Source of the DNA: JAAYJR01 sp964495655
GTDB lineage: Bacteria; Bacteroidota; Bacteroidia; Bacteroidales; Prolixibacteraceae
Direction: 5' to 3'
Assembly (NCBI GenBank): GCA_964495655.1
Contig: CAZBWK010000040.1
Location: forward strand, 1 to 34,303
DNA: 34,303 nucleotides
Part shown: positions 25,523-32,686 of the stretch, one piece after another
Numbering within the stretch: position 1 is the first letter of the stretch
Layout of the letters: the number at the start of each line of letters is the position of its first letter
The notes under the pieces: generated by a model
What the model was told of the DNA's origin: nothing
The model's input: the letters and a program-made list of their open reading frames with translations, nothing else
Database searches by the model: none
Translations under genes and position numbers: made by a program

Positions 25523-26079
25523 GCAGGTAAATTTGTATTCAACTTCACCTCATCGTAAAGATCCCTCACTTTGCGTTTTAAAATATCCCTGGCACGCGAG
25601 AGATTGGATTTAGATGTGCCGACAGAAATATTCATCATTTCACTTATCTCCTGATGATTCATTCCTTCAAGTACATAAAGGTTAAACACCATACGATATC
25701 TTTCGGGCAACTGCCGGATCAGTTCTAACAACTCCTCTGCTTCAAATTTCTCAAAAATATTATCAGAAAACTGAGGTACCTCATGATCTCCGATATCTTC
25801 AACAGGGTAAAGAATATTATTCTTTCGATATTTGCTCAAAGCCACATTCACCATTATTCTCCTCATCCAGCCTTCAAAAGAACCTTCATGCCTGAAGCTG
25901 TCTATGCCGGTAAAAATCTTTATAAATCCTTCCTGTAAATTATCCTCAGCTTCTGCACGGTCCCTGGAATATCTCAGACAGACCCCGAACATTTTCGGAG
26001 CGAACATCCTGTAGAGTTTTTCCTGCGCACGCACATTACCCGAGGCACATCCTTTTATAATTTCTTTAATTTCTTCCAA
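25519..26079 (-). CDS. ECF-subfamily RNA polymerase sigma factor
   Basis: The product is a 186-residue sigma factor with only regions 2 and 4. Region 2 spans about 20-90 (LYRMFAPKMFGVCLRYSRD, DNLQEGFIKIF, GWMRRIMVN). Region 4 lies at about 125-175 (LPERYRMVFNLYVLEGMNHQEISEMMNISVGTSKSNLSRAR), whose last helix binds the -35-type element. It is the first gene of a two-gene operon with the barrel-bearing protein, which is the likely anti-sigma partner. A TACTTTTG element and a repeated GATTTTTCCT box lie just upstream and could be its own promoter. It is divergent from the serpin genes. Confidence 0.93.
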   Translation of the reverse strand: MEEIKEIIKGCASGNVRAQEKLYRMFAPKMFGVCLRYSRDRAEAEDNLQEGFIKIFTGIDSFRHEGSFEGWMRRIMVNVALSKYRKNNILYPVEDIGDHEVPQFSDNIFEKFEAEELLELIRQLPERYRMVFNLYVLEGMNHQEISEMMNISVGTSKSNLSRARDILKRKVRDLYDEVKLNTNLPA

Positions 26080-26101
26080 ATCAAGCCTGCAAATGTTCTT
26101 T

Positions 26102-26109
26102 CAAAAGTA
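26102..26109 (-). promoter_or_regulatory. Candidate -7 element of the sigma/anti-sigma operon
   Basis: On the minus strand TACTTTTG fits the Bacteroidota -7 consensus TAnnTTTG and would give a leader of under 25 bases before the sigma ATG at 26079. At the -33 position the bases are CTGG rather than TTTG, so either an activator or a non-housekeeping sigma factor would be needed. Confidence 0.4.
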
Positions 26110-26140
26110 AGGAAAAATCCTTCTTTATCCAGGAAAAATC
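26110..26140. repeat. Direct repeat of AGGAAAAATC, 21-base period, beside the sigma promoter
   Basis: AGGAAAAATC occurs at 26110-26119 and again at 26131-26140. The period of 21 bases is about two helical turns, placing both copies on one face of the DNA. The first copy is immediately upstream of the candidate -7 element and the second overlaps the -33 region, which suits an autoregulatory or activator site. Confidence 0.45.
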
Positions 26141-26212
26141 GCTCCTTATAACCCTCAGTGCAAAAATCCCGGATCTGATTGATCATTCATTAGATGAAAA
26201 AAGATATATTTT

Positions 26213-26245
26213 GGTTGCGTTTATAAAAAGACGCAACCTTTTTTT
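26213..26245 (+). terminator. Intrinsic terminator upstream of the serpin genes, without an obvious upstream gene
   Basis: An 8-bp perfect stem GGTTGCGT / ACGCAACC (26213-26220 with 26231-26238) is followed directly by seven T (26239-26245), an ideal plus-strand terminator. No plus-strand gene precedes it for about 2 kb. It lies about 90 bases before the first serpin ATG, so it may end a small RNA, act as an attenuator in the serpin leader, or block antisense transcription across the sigma operon. Confidence 0.75.
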
Positions 26246-26333
26246 CTTCCGGATCATCTTGTATAAAACGCGGAAATAATGTAACTTAATGATACAATTT
26301 TCGAATATCACTAAATACAATGAACTCAGTACC

Positions 26334-27566
26334 ATGAAAGCAGTAAGTTTTTTTTCTGTCGTTATAATTGTTCTTTTTCAATACGGGTGCAGTATGCCGG
26401 AAAATAGTTATGTCGGTGAAATGAAAATAACAAAAAAAACAGCCTCACTCATTAAGGCCGGAAATGAATTTGGCCTGGACCTGTTCCAAAATATTTATGC
26501 TTCTGACAAAGAAAATGACAACATTATGGTTTCCCCCCTGAGCATAAGCCTGGCTCTGGCAATGACATACAACGGCGCCGACGGCCAGACCAAATATGAT
26601 ATGGAAAAGACTCTCAGGGTTTACGGATTGTCTTCTGATGATATCAATAATTCATACCATGATCTGGTTGAGGCTCTCAGGGATCTGGATCAAGAAGTAC
26701 TCCTCCAAATTGCTAATGCTATCTACTATCGAAAAGATTTTGAGGTTGAAAGAGACTTTATCTCTGTTAACAAACACTTTTACAGTGCAGAGGTTGCCCC
26801 GCTTGATTTTAGCTCCGACGAAGCTTTAAGCACTATTAACGGCTGGGTATATGATCATACAAACGGAAAAATTGAAACAATAATTGATCAGATAACGCCC
26901 CTGCAGGTTATGTTCCTTTTGAATGCGATATATTTCAAAGGCACCTGGCAACAGGAATTCAACAAAAAAAGCACTGAAAACCTGCCATTTTACCCCGGAC
27001 CAGAAGAAATGATACAATGTGAAACCATGCAGAGGCTTGACACAATACCCTATATGTCGAACCAAATATTCAGTGCAGTCAGACTGCCCTACAGCAATGG
27101 AAGTTACAACATGCTGATATTCCTTCCTGAAGCAGACAGAAATCTTCAGGATATAATTGACCGGTTAAATGATGAAAACTGGAAAGCATGGATGGATAGT
27201 TTCACTTTAAAAGAAAACGTTGACATTAAACTGCCGAAATTCAAATATGCTTATGAAATAATGCTCAACGATGTTTTAACAGAAATGGGAATGGGTATTG
27301 CCTTTACAAGTCAGGCAGACTTCACCGGGATAAACAGGTATGGTGACCTGCTAATTGATTATGTGAAACACAAATCTTTTATTGAGGTAAATGAAGAAGG
27401 CACTGAAGCTGCTGCCGTTACAGTAGTTGCTATTGAAAGAACATCAGCCGGCGGGCCTCAGAAAACTCCTTTTTATGTAAACAGGCCATTCCTGTATGTG
27501 ATTACCGAGAAAAACAGCGGTGCAATTCTGTTTATGGGAACTGTAAAGAACCCAAACCCTGACTGA
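26334..27566 (+). CDS. Lipoprotein serpin (protease inhibitor) 1
   Basis: From the ATG at 26334 the product has 410 residues; an earlier in-frame ATG at 26289 would precede the signal and is unlikely. A lipoprotein-like signal ends with YGC (Cys19). The serpin fold is clear: MVSPLSISLALAMTYNGADGQT, FLLNAIYFKGTW, LPYSNGSYNMLIFLP, PKFKYAYEI and the C-terminal NRPFLYVITEKNSGAILFMGTVKNP. The reactive-loop hinge EEGTEAAAVTVV (354-365) is of the inhibitory type. By counting from the hinge, the P1 region is about E-R-T-S (368-371; bases near 27435-27446), suggesting an Arg- or Thr-cleaving target protease. The known relative miropin of Tannerella forsythia is a lipoprotein serpin with broad protease targets. 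The gene is first of a tandem pair, 82 bases before the second. Confidence 0.93.
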   Translation: MKAVSFFSVVIIVLFQYGCSMPENSYVGEMKITKKTASLIKAGNEFGLDLFQNIYASDKENDNIMVSPLSISLALAMTYNGADGQTKYDMEKTLRVYGLSSDDINNSYHDLVEALRDLDQEVLLQIANAIYYRKDFEVERDFISVNKHFYSAEVAPLDFSSDEALSTINGWVYDHTNGKIETIIDQITPLQVMFLLNAIYFKGTWQQEFNKKSTENLPFYPGPEEMIQCETMQRLDTIPYMSNQIFSAVRLPYSNGSYNMLIFLPEADRNLQDIIDRLNDENWKAWMDSFTLKENVDIKLPKFKYAYEIMLNDVLTEMGMGIAFTSQADFTGINRYGDLLIDYVKHKSFIEVNEEGTEAAAVTVVAIERTSAGGPQKTPFYVNRPFLYVITEKNSGAILFMGTVKNPNPD

Positions 27567-27648
27567 AGGAGACCGTCAGCTGAAGCAGACGGCAAAGAAT
27601 AAGGGCTACGATGCATTGGAAAACATTGATATAAAAAATTTGAAACAA

Positions 27649-28884
27649 ATGAAGGAATTAATCGCATTACTACTTTTATTTACATTATCAGTAAATCCAT
27701 CCTGTCAAAAAAATGACACAGACACTAAAGGATTTAAAGAAATTGATCTTGATGAAAAATCATCCAGGCTGTTAGAGGCCGACAACTCCTTTGGTCTGAA
27801 AATATTCCAAAAAGTAAGGGAGAAGAGTGATGAAGAGAATATAATGATATCACCTCTGAGTATTTCAGTGGCGCTTACCATGGCCTATAACGGTGCAGAA
27901 GGAGATACTAAAAAGGAGATGCAGGAAACGCTTGAATTAAACGGTCTCACCGAAAGTGAAATTAACGGATCATATAAGACGCTGATCAATGCACTGCTCA
28001 AACTGGATGATGACGTCATATTCAATATTGCAAATGCTATATTTTATGCCGATATTTTTACGGTAAAACCGGGCTTCCTGGAAATCAACCGCAATGTTTA
28101 TGATGCAGAAATAGAGAAACTGGATTTCAGTTCGCAGCAATCTGTTAACATTATTAACGACTGGGTGGCAGAAAACACAAATGACAAAATCCAAACTGTT
28201 ATAAACCAGCTTAATCCGTTAGACAGAATGTTGGTGATCAATGCCATATATTTTAAGGGTACCTGGTCTGTGCAGTTTGACAAGAAAGGCACTCAAGAGC
28301 TTAATTTCACAATGAAAGACGGCAACATTGTAAAGGTGCCAATGATGAATAAACTTGATCAGGTGCCATATTGTGCAAACAATCTTTTTAAAGCGGTCAA
28401 AATACCTTACGGAAGAGGAAATTACAATATGGTTGTAATACTGCCTGCGGAGGGTAAAAATTCTCAGGATGTTATTGATGAATTAAATATAAACAACTGG
28501 AAAGAGTGGATGAGTGGATTTGAGATAAAAGACCGGGTAGACATTACAATGCCCAGGTTTAAATTTTCTTTCGACACAGGACTTAATGACATATTGAAAG
28601 AGATGAAAATGGTAAAGGCATTTTCTCCATCTGAAGCAGATTTCTCAAAGATCACTGATGAGGATCTCTATATCAGCATGGTCCTTCACAAATCATTTAT
28701 AGATGTAAACGAGACAGGTACAGAGGCTGCGGCTGTCACTGTGGTTACATTTACCACAACAAGTATTGATCCCGGACCGCCGAAAATTCCTTTCCTTGTG
28801 AATAAGCCGTTTGTGTTTGCAATAACCGAGGAGGATACCGGTGCAATATTATTTATAGGTGAAGTAAGCAACCCTGAATACTGA
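27649..28884 (+). CDS. Lipoprotein serpin (protease inhibitor) 2, with surface-export signal
   Basis: From the ATG at 27649 the product has 411 residues; an upstream in-frame TTG at 27616 is less likely. A signal ends at NPSC (Cys19), and the mature end reads CQKNDTD, an acidic lipoprotein export signal like those sending lipoproteins to the cell surface in Bacteroidota. Serpin blocks include MISPLSISVALTMAYNGAEGDT, VINAIYFKGTW, IPYGRGNYNMVVILP and NKPFVFAITEEDTGAILFIGEVSNP. The hinge TGTEAAAVTVV is inhibitory in type, while the scissile region reads T-F-T-T-T-S-I-D (367-374), quite unlike the E-R-T-S of serpin 1. The two proteins are similar along their whole length, so a tandem duplication with loop divergence is likely. 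A strong terminator follows at 28994. Confidence 0.93.
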   Translation: MKELIALLLLFTLSVNPSCQKNDTDTKGFKEIDLDEKSSRLLEADNSFGLKIFQKVREKSDEENIMISPLSISVALTMAYNGAEGDTKKEMQETLELNGLTESEINGSYKTLINALLKLDDDVIFNIANAIFYADIFTVKPGFLEINRNVYDAEIEKLDFSSQQSVNIINDWVAENTNDKIQTVINQLNPLDRMLVINAIYFKGTWSVQFDKKGTQELNFTMKDGNIVKVPMMNKLDQVPYCANNLFKAVKIPYGRGNYNMVVILPAEGKNSQDVIDELNINNWKEWMSGFEIKDRVDITMPRFKFSFDTGLNDILKEMKMVKAFSPSEADFSKITDEDLYISMVLHKSFIDVNETGTEAAAVTVVTFTTTSIDPGPPKIPFLVNKPFVFAITEEDTGAILFIGEVSNPEY

Positions 28885-28887
28885 CCG

Positions 28888-28925
28888 CCCGGATGCGGCG
28901 ATTTATCTTCGCCGCACATACCGGG
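28888..28925. repeat. GC-rich hairpin directly after serpin 2
   Basis: TGCGGCGA / TCGCCGCA (28894-28901 with 28909-28916) forms a perfect 8-bp stem, extended by CCCGG / CCGGG (28888-28892 with 28921-28925). No T-run follows, so it is not a classical terminator; it may protect the 3' end of the serpin mRNA or help the next hairpin. Confidence 0.5.
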
Positions 28926-28993
28926 GAAATGACCTTTAAAATTGAATAAAAATTTCCTGTCATCAGGTTTTTACTGCAAAGTTAGTTCTTAAA

Positions 28994-29030
28994 GGCCGGC
29001 TGTTGATGATAACAGCCGGCCGCTTTTATT
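28994..29030 (+). terminator. Intrinsic terminator of the serpin pair
   Basis: A perfect 11-bp stem GGCCGGCTGTT / AACAGCCGGCC (28994-29004 with 29011-29021) with a 6-base loop is followed by GCTTTTATTT. It lies 110 bases after the serpin 2 stop. The opposite strand has only three T after the stem, so it works mainly for plus-strand transcripts. Confidence 0.85.
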
Positions 29031-29063
29031 TAATTCCCTTAATAAATGATCTTAAGAAGAGAA

Positions 29064-29101
29064 GGGGAATCTGTGAATATCATATATTCATCAAATTCCC
29101 C
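29064..29101 (-). terminator. Long imperfect hairpin after the FadL-like gene
   Basis: GGGGAAT / ATTCCCC (29064-29070 with 29095-29101) encloses a second stem TGAATAT / ATATTCA. On the minus strand it is followed by a pyrimidine-rich CTTCTCTTCTT rather than a pure T-run. It lies 34 bases past the porin stop, so a weak or factor-assisted terminator for the porin gene is likely. Confidence 0.45.
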
Positions 29102-29135
29102 TCCCTGTATCTGTTACCTGTTATGTTGCTGTACC

Positions 29136-30818
29136 CTAAAAAATACTGTAAGAAATGCCAATGGCAAAATTCATAGTCGTTTTAGTAAGTGTTTCTTTAT
29201 AAGTTCCTACATCAGGATCAGTAAAAGAAACCGTCTGGTCTTTATAGAATGTATTTGAGAAACCGGCATCCAGTGTCAGCAAATCAGTGAGTTTCCATGC
29301 AATTCCGGCACCTCCTGTAACTGAAGGGTTGCTGTATCTGAAATCGCTCTGGTAGCTGTCAGCTATACCCATATCGCCATACAGTCCGCCCAGGCTGAAC
29401 GCAAAATTTTCAGATACATTAAACTGCAGTCCGAGTCCAAGTTCCATACCGTTTTTATCTATTTCCCTGGTTCTTATTTTAGTGTCATCCACATCTTTCC
29501 ATATTGCCAGGTCCCTTGTGTTTGCCCCCCAGTTAACGCCTTTATTGAAATACATGGTATAAGAGAGCTGGGCTTCCACCAGTCCTGCATTATATCCTGC
29601 GCCTATGCCAAGAACAGCAGGAATATCATTACGGTAGGGGTCTCCGTCAGGAAATAAATTAAGGTCATCAACTGTTGTATTGTTTATCAGTTCCAGTTTG
29701 GTCTTCATCTCATATTTCACGGCAATATCCAGATTTTCAACAGGAGAGATATTGACACCTATCATCGGGGTAAATCCTGCGCCTGTCTGCTTGGTATTGA
29801 CTTCTTTATCCCCAAGCTTACCGGCTGTCTCAGCCAATGTTCCCGAAACTTCATCAAGTTGAGATGCTGTAGCTGCATATTGCTGACCTGCACCGGCATA
29901 GGTTGCTTGAACGGTAGAAAGGTTCATAGCAGCAATTTGAGCGGAAGTAAATCCCAAATTCATTAATCCGCCCTCCAGTTGAGCTTTTTGGGTTGATGTG
30001 AGATAATTCATGGTTTGTAACTGTGTAAGAGTATATGAACCTGCTCCCAATTGGATATATTGTTGTAAATCTGTAGCTACCCCTGTCAGCATATTTGATG
30101 CAGCGTCTGCCTGTGCGGCCAATCCGCTGATTGAAGTGGAAGCGCCTGTTAACCATGTGGGGGCAGGATAATATTCATTACCGACTTTAAGTTGAATATT
30201 TTCAATAGTTCCCGCATAAGAATTTTTTGACGGCAGATACCTCATTCCTCCGTAAACAGAAAAAACATCATTTACTTTGTAAGTAGCACCTAACTGAATA
30301 CCCCAGAAAACAGAATTACCCTCAAATGCCAGATCAGCAGAATAGCCGCTTACATCAAGGGCAGGGTCTATCTGTGTCAATCCTGATAATGCCGGAACAA
30401 CTTTTGTAATCGGTATCTCAAATGAGGGCAGTCCTCTGTCGAAGGTAGCAGAACCGCCACCTGCATTTGGACCGAAGCCCAGTGAAAAGGCCCAGTTTTC
30501 CATTTTATATACAGCAAATGCAGTTGGAAAAACAGGAACTTTAACTGTCCCTTCATACGCTCCGTCGTTTAACAGAGGAAATTTGCTGTCAACCGGCTTA
30601 GTCTGAAAAATTGTCTGGTTATAAACGGCAAAGTGCCATCCGTCTTCCATCTTGATCAAACCTGCCGGATTAAAGTATACAGCATCTATTCCGGTAGATG
30701 CATTCCTCGACATCATACGGATAAACTGTGCACTCTGATTTGTATTAGTCAACAGTCCGCCGGCAAAAACTATTGGCGCCAGCATAATGAACAGTGCGAA
30801 AAAAGTAATTTTCTTCAT
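29136..30818 (-). CDS. FadL/OmpP1-family outer-membrane transport protein
   Basis: The 560-residue protein has a signal peptide ending near VFAG (about 1-19). The N-terminus SAQFIRMMSRNASTGIDAVYFNPAGL is the FadL/TodX hallmark (the hatch region and NPAGL motif). The rest alternates in barrel-strand fashion and ends in FAIGISYSIF with the terminal Phe expected for barrel insertion. These proteins carry hydrophobic compounds such as long-chain fatty acids across the outer membrane; the substrate here is unknown. Residues about 220-340 form an Ala/Ser/Thr/Gln-rich helical insertion not expected in the barrel. The gene is single, with hairpins on its 3' side and a 247-base gap upstream containing a palindrome. 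Confidence 0.88.
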   Translation of the reverse strand: MKKITFFALFIMLAPIVFAGGLLTNTNQSAQFIRMMSRNASTGIDAVYFNPAGLIKMEDGWHFAVYNQTIFQTKPVDSKFPLLNDGAYEGTVKVPVFPTAFAVYKMENWAFSLGFGPNAGGGSATFDRGLPSFEIPITKVVPALSGLTQIDPALDVSGYSADLAFEGNSVFWGIQLGATYKVNDVFSVYGGMRYLPSKNSYAGTIENIQLKVGNEYYPAPTWLTGASTSISGLAAQADAASNMLTGVATDLQQYIQLGAGSYTLTQLQTMNYLTSTQKAQLEGGLMNLGFTSAQIAAMNLSTVQATYAGAGQQYAATASQLDEVSGTLAETAGKLGDKEVNTKQTGAGFTPMIGVNISPVENLDIAVKYEMKTKLELINNTTVDDLNLFPDGDPYRNDIPAVLGIGAGYNAGLVEAQLSYTMYFNKGVNWGANTRDLAIWKDVDDTKIRTREIDKNGMELGLGLQFNVSENFAFSLGGLYGDMGIADSYQSDFRYSNPSVTGGAGIAWKLTDLLTLDAGFSNTFYKDQTVSFTDPDVGTYKETLTKTTMNFAIGISYSIF

Positions 30819-30891
30819 TTCAAAATAAATATTAGTTAATTTTCTTTATTGCCCTAAATTAAGTTTTTTGGCAAATTTAATGTGATATCAG

Positions 30892-30909
30892 TTTGTTTTG
30901 ATAAACAAA
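30892..30909. repeat. TTTGTTT-TGAT-AAACAAA palindrome upstream of the porin gene
   Basis: This perfect 7-bp inverted repeat has a 4-base centre, 74 bases before the porin ATG and about 100 bases beyond the lpdA terminator. No T-run follows. It has the size of a dimeric regulator site; the regulator is unknown. The remainder of the gap 30819-31065 holds only AT-rich sequence and the lpdA terminator. Confidence 0.35.
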
Positions 30910-31005
30910 ACTATAATTAAATAAATATCTGCAAAAAATCATGCTGATTTACAAACCATTATAGAATTTTTGAATAACCTGAACGTATATTCTGTTTTTG
31001 TTTTG

Positions 31006-31040
31006 AAAAATACCCTTTTGCATTCAATGTCATAAGGGTA
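31006..31040 (-). terminator. Intrinsic terminator of lpdA
   Basis: On the minus strand the stem TACCCTT / AAGGGTA (31034-31040 with 31011-31017), with further pairing inside, is followed by five T (31010-31006). It begins 26 bases after the lpdA stop at 31066. Confidence 0.7.
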
Positions 31041-31065
31041 AAGGATATTTTCGGATATAAATCCG

Positions 31066-32466
31066 TTATATATGAATTACCTCATCATAAGCGGCTGCGG
31101 CAGCTTCCATAACAGCTTCGCTCATTGTAGGATGAGGATGGATGGTTTTAATGAGTTCATGACCTGTTATTTCAAGCTTTCTGGCCACAACTATTTCAGC
31201 TATCATTTCAGTGACATTACCCCCTATCATATGGGCCCCGAGCAGTTCACCGTACTTTGCATCAAAAATCAATTTGATAAACCCCTCTTTTTGTCCTGCT
31301 GCGCTGGCTTTTCCGCTGGCCGAATATGGAAATTTACCCACTTTTATTTCGTAGCCGGCCTCTTTAGCTTTAGCCTCAGTGAGTCCCGCTGATGAGATTT
31401 CGGGATTGGTATAGGTGCATCCGGGTATATTATTATAGTCAATTGGTTGCGGATTTAGTCCGGCAATCTTTTCAATACACACAATACCTTCTGCTGAGGC
31501 GACGTGAGCAAGTGCCGGTCCGGGCAGAATATCTCCAATAGCATAAACACCTTCTACATTGGTGCGATAGTACTCATCTGTAAGAACCCGGCCTTTATCT
31601 GTTTTGACTCCTGCCTCTTCAAGGCCTATTCCTTCTGTATTAGGAGTTATCCCGACAGCCGAAAGAACAATTTCAGCCTCAACAGTCTCTTCTCCCTTAG
31701 GTGTTTTTATGGTTACCTTACACAGATTCCCGGAGGTATCCGCCTTTTCTACTGTTGAGCTGGTCAACACTTTCATCTTTAATTTTTTAAATGAACGCTC
31801 CAGCTGTTTTGCCACCTCTTCATCCTCGTTTGGGACAAGTGTTGGCATAAATTCAACCAGGGTAACCTTCGTGCCTATGGAGTTATAAAAATATGCAAAT
31901 TCGCTTCCAATTGCGCCGGAACCAACTACCACCATACTTTCAGGCTGCTTATCAAGGCTCAGCGCTTCCCTGTAACCTATGATCTTTTTCCCGTCCTGCT
32001 GCAGGTTGGGCAACTCCCTTGAACGTGCCCCGGTGGCAAGGATAATATGTTTTGCACTATATTTTTTCTTTTTTCCCGATCCATCTGTTACCTCCACTGT
32101 ATTTTTAGCGGCAAGCTTCCCAAATCCTGATATTGTTTCAACCTTATTCTTTTTAAAGAGAAATTGAATACCCTTGCTCATCCCTTCTGCCACGCCCCTG
32201 CTACGTTTAATCATTGCAGAAAAATCGGGTTTAACGGCGCCTTCAACTTTTACCCCGTAATCAGCCGCATGCAGGGCATATTCATATGCCTGAACGCTTT
32301 TAAGTAAAGATTTGGTGGGTATACATCCCCAGTTAAGACAAATACCGCCTAAGTTCTCTTTTTCAATAACAGCCACCTTCATGCCTAACTGTGCAGCCCT
32401 GATGGCCGTGACATATCCGCCGGGCCCGCTGCCGATAATTAATACATCGTAATCCATATTATTCAA
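31066..32466 (-). CDS. lpdA: Dihydrolipoyl dehydrogenase (E3)
   Basis: This 466-residue FAD-dependent disulfide oxidoreductase reoxidises lipoyl groups of 2-oxoacid dehydrogenase complexes or the glycine cleavage system. The FAD motif GSGPGG (12-17), the redox pair C43-L-N-W-G-C48, the NAD-binding GSGAIGSEFA, a second FAD contact in YAIGDILPGPALAHVASAEG, and the catalytic HPHPTMSEA near the C-terminus are all present. The length is standard. No E1, E2 or glycine cleavage gene is beside it, so it is probably a stand-alone E3 shared between complexes. A TTTG-N20-TAAATTTA promoter-like arrangement lies just upstream, and a terminator just downstream, consistent with a single-gene transcript. Confidence 0.96.
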   Translation of the reverse strand: MNNMDYDVLIIGSGPGGYVTAIRAAQLGMKVAVIEKENLGGICLNWGCIPTKSLLKSVQAYEYALHAADYGVKVEGAVKPDFSAMIKRSRGVAEGMSKGIQFLFKKNKVETISGFGKLAAKNTVEVTDGSGKKKKYSAKHIILATGARSRELPNLQQDGKKIIGYREALSLDKQPESMVVVGSGAIGSEFAYFYNSIGTKVTLVEFMPTLVPNEDEEVAKQLERSFKKLKMKVLTSSTVEKADTSGNLCKVTIKTPKGEETVEAEIVLSAVGITPNTEGIGLEEAGVKTDKGRVLTDEYYRTNVEGVYAIGDILPGPALAHVASAEGIVCIEKIAGLNPQPIDYNNIPGCTYTNPEISSAGLTEAKAKEAGYEIKVGKFPYSASGKASAAGQKEGFIKLIFDAKYGELLGAHMIGGNVTEMIAEIVVARKLEITGHELIKTIHPHPTMSEAVMEAAAAAYDEVIHI

Positions 32467-32479
32467 ATTTTAATCATAT

Positions 32480-32511
32480 TAAATTTACTTTTACGCCAAT
32501 AATCAAACAAA
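32480..32511 (-). promoter_or_regulatory. Candidate promoter of lpdA
   Basis: On the minus strand TTTG (32511-32508) is followed 20 bases later by TAAATTTA (32487-32480), one mismatch from the TTTG-N19/20-TAnnTTTG pattern of Bacteroidota housekeeping promoters. It predicts a very short leader before the ATG at 32466. Confidence 0.35.
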
Positions 32512-32686
32512 TTTACCAAACTTTTTGGAATGAAGAGAATAGTGAAAGATTTAATCAGATTTCGTTATTTTTTTTTATCTTGCATTTAATAATAATTTAC
32601 AAACAATAAACAAACATCCCGATTAAAATCAGAATTCTCAAATTTTTAATTTGCTTATTTACAAATAATTATTAAATTTTAAATGT

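Noticed and set aside
27573..27592. Imperfect hairpin CCGTC/GACGG between the serpins as a terminator
   Set aside because: The stem has a mismatch and no T-run follows, and the second serpin gene begins soon after; read-through is expected.
29046..29258. Small plus-strand frame after the serpin terminator
   Set aside because: It crosses a strong hairpin and runs opposite the porin C-terminus, with a composition unlike a protein gene.
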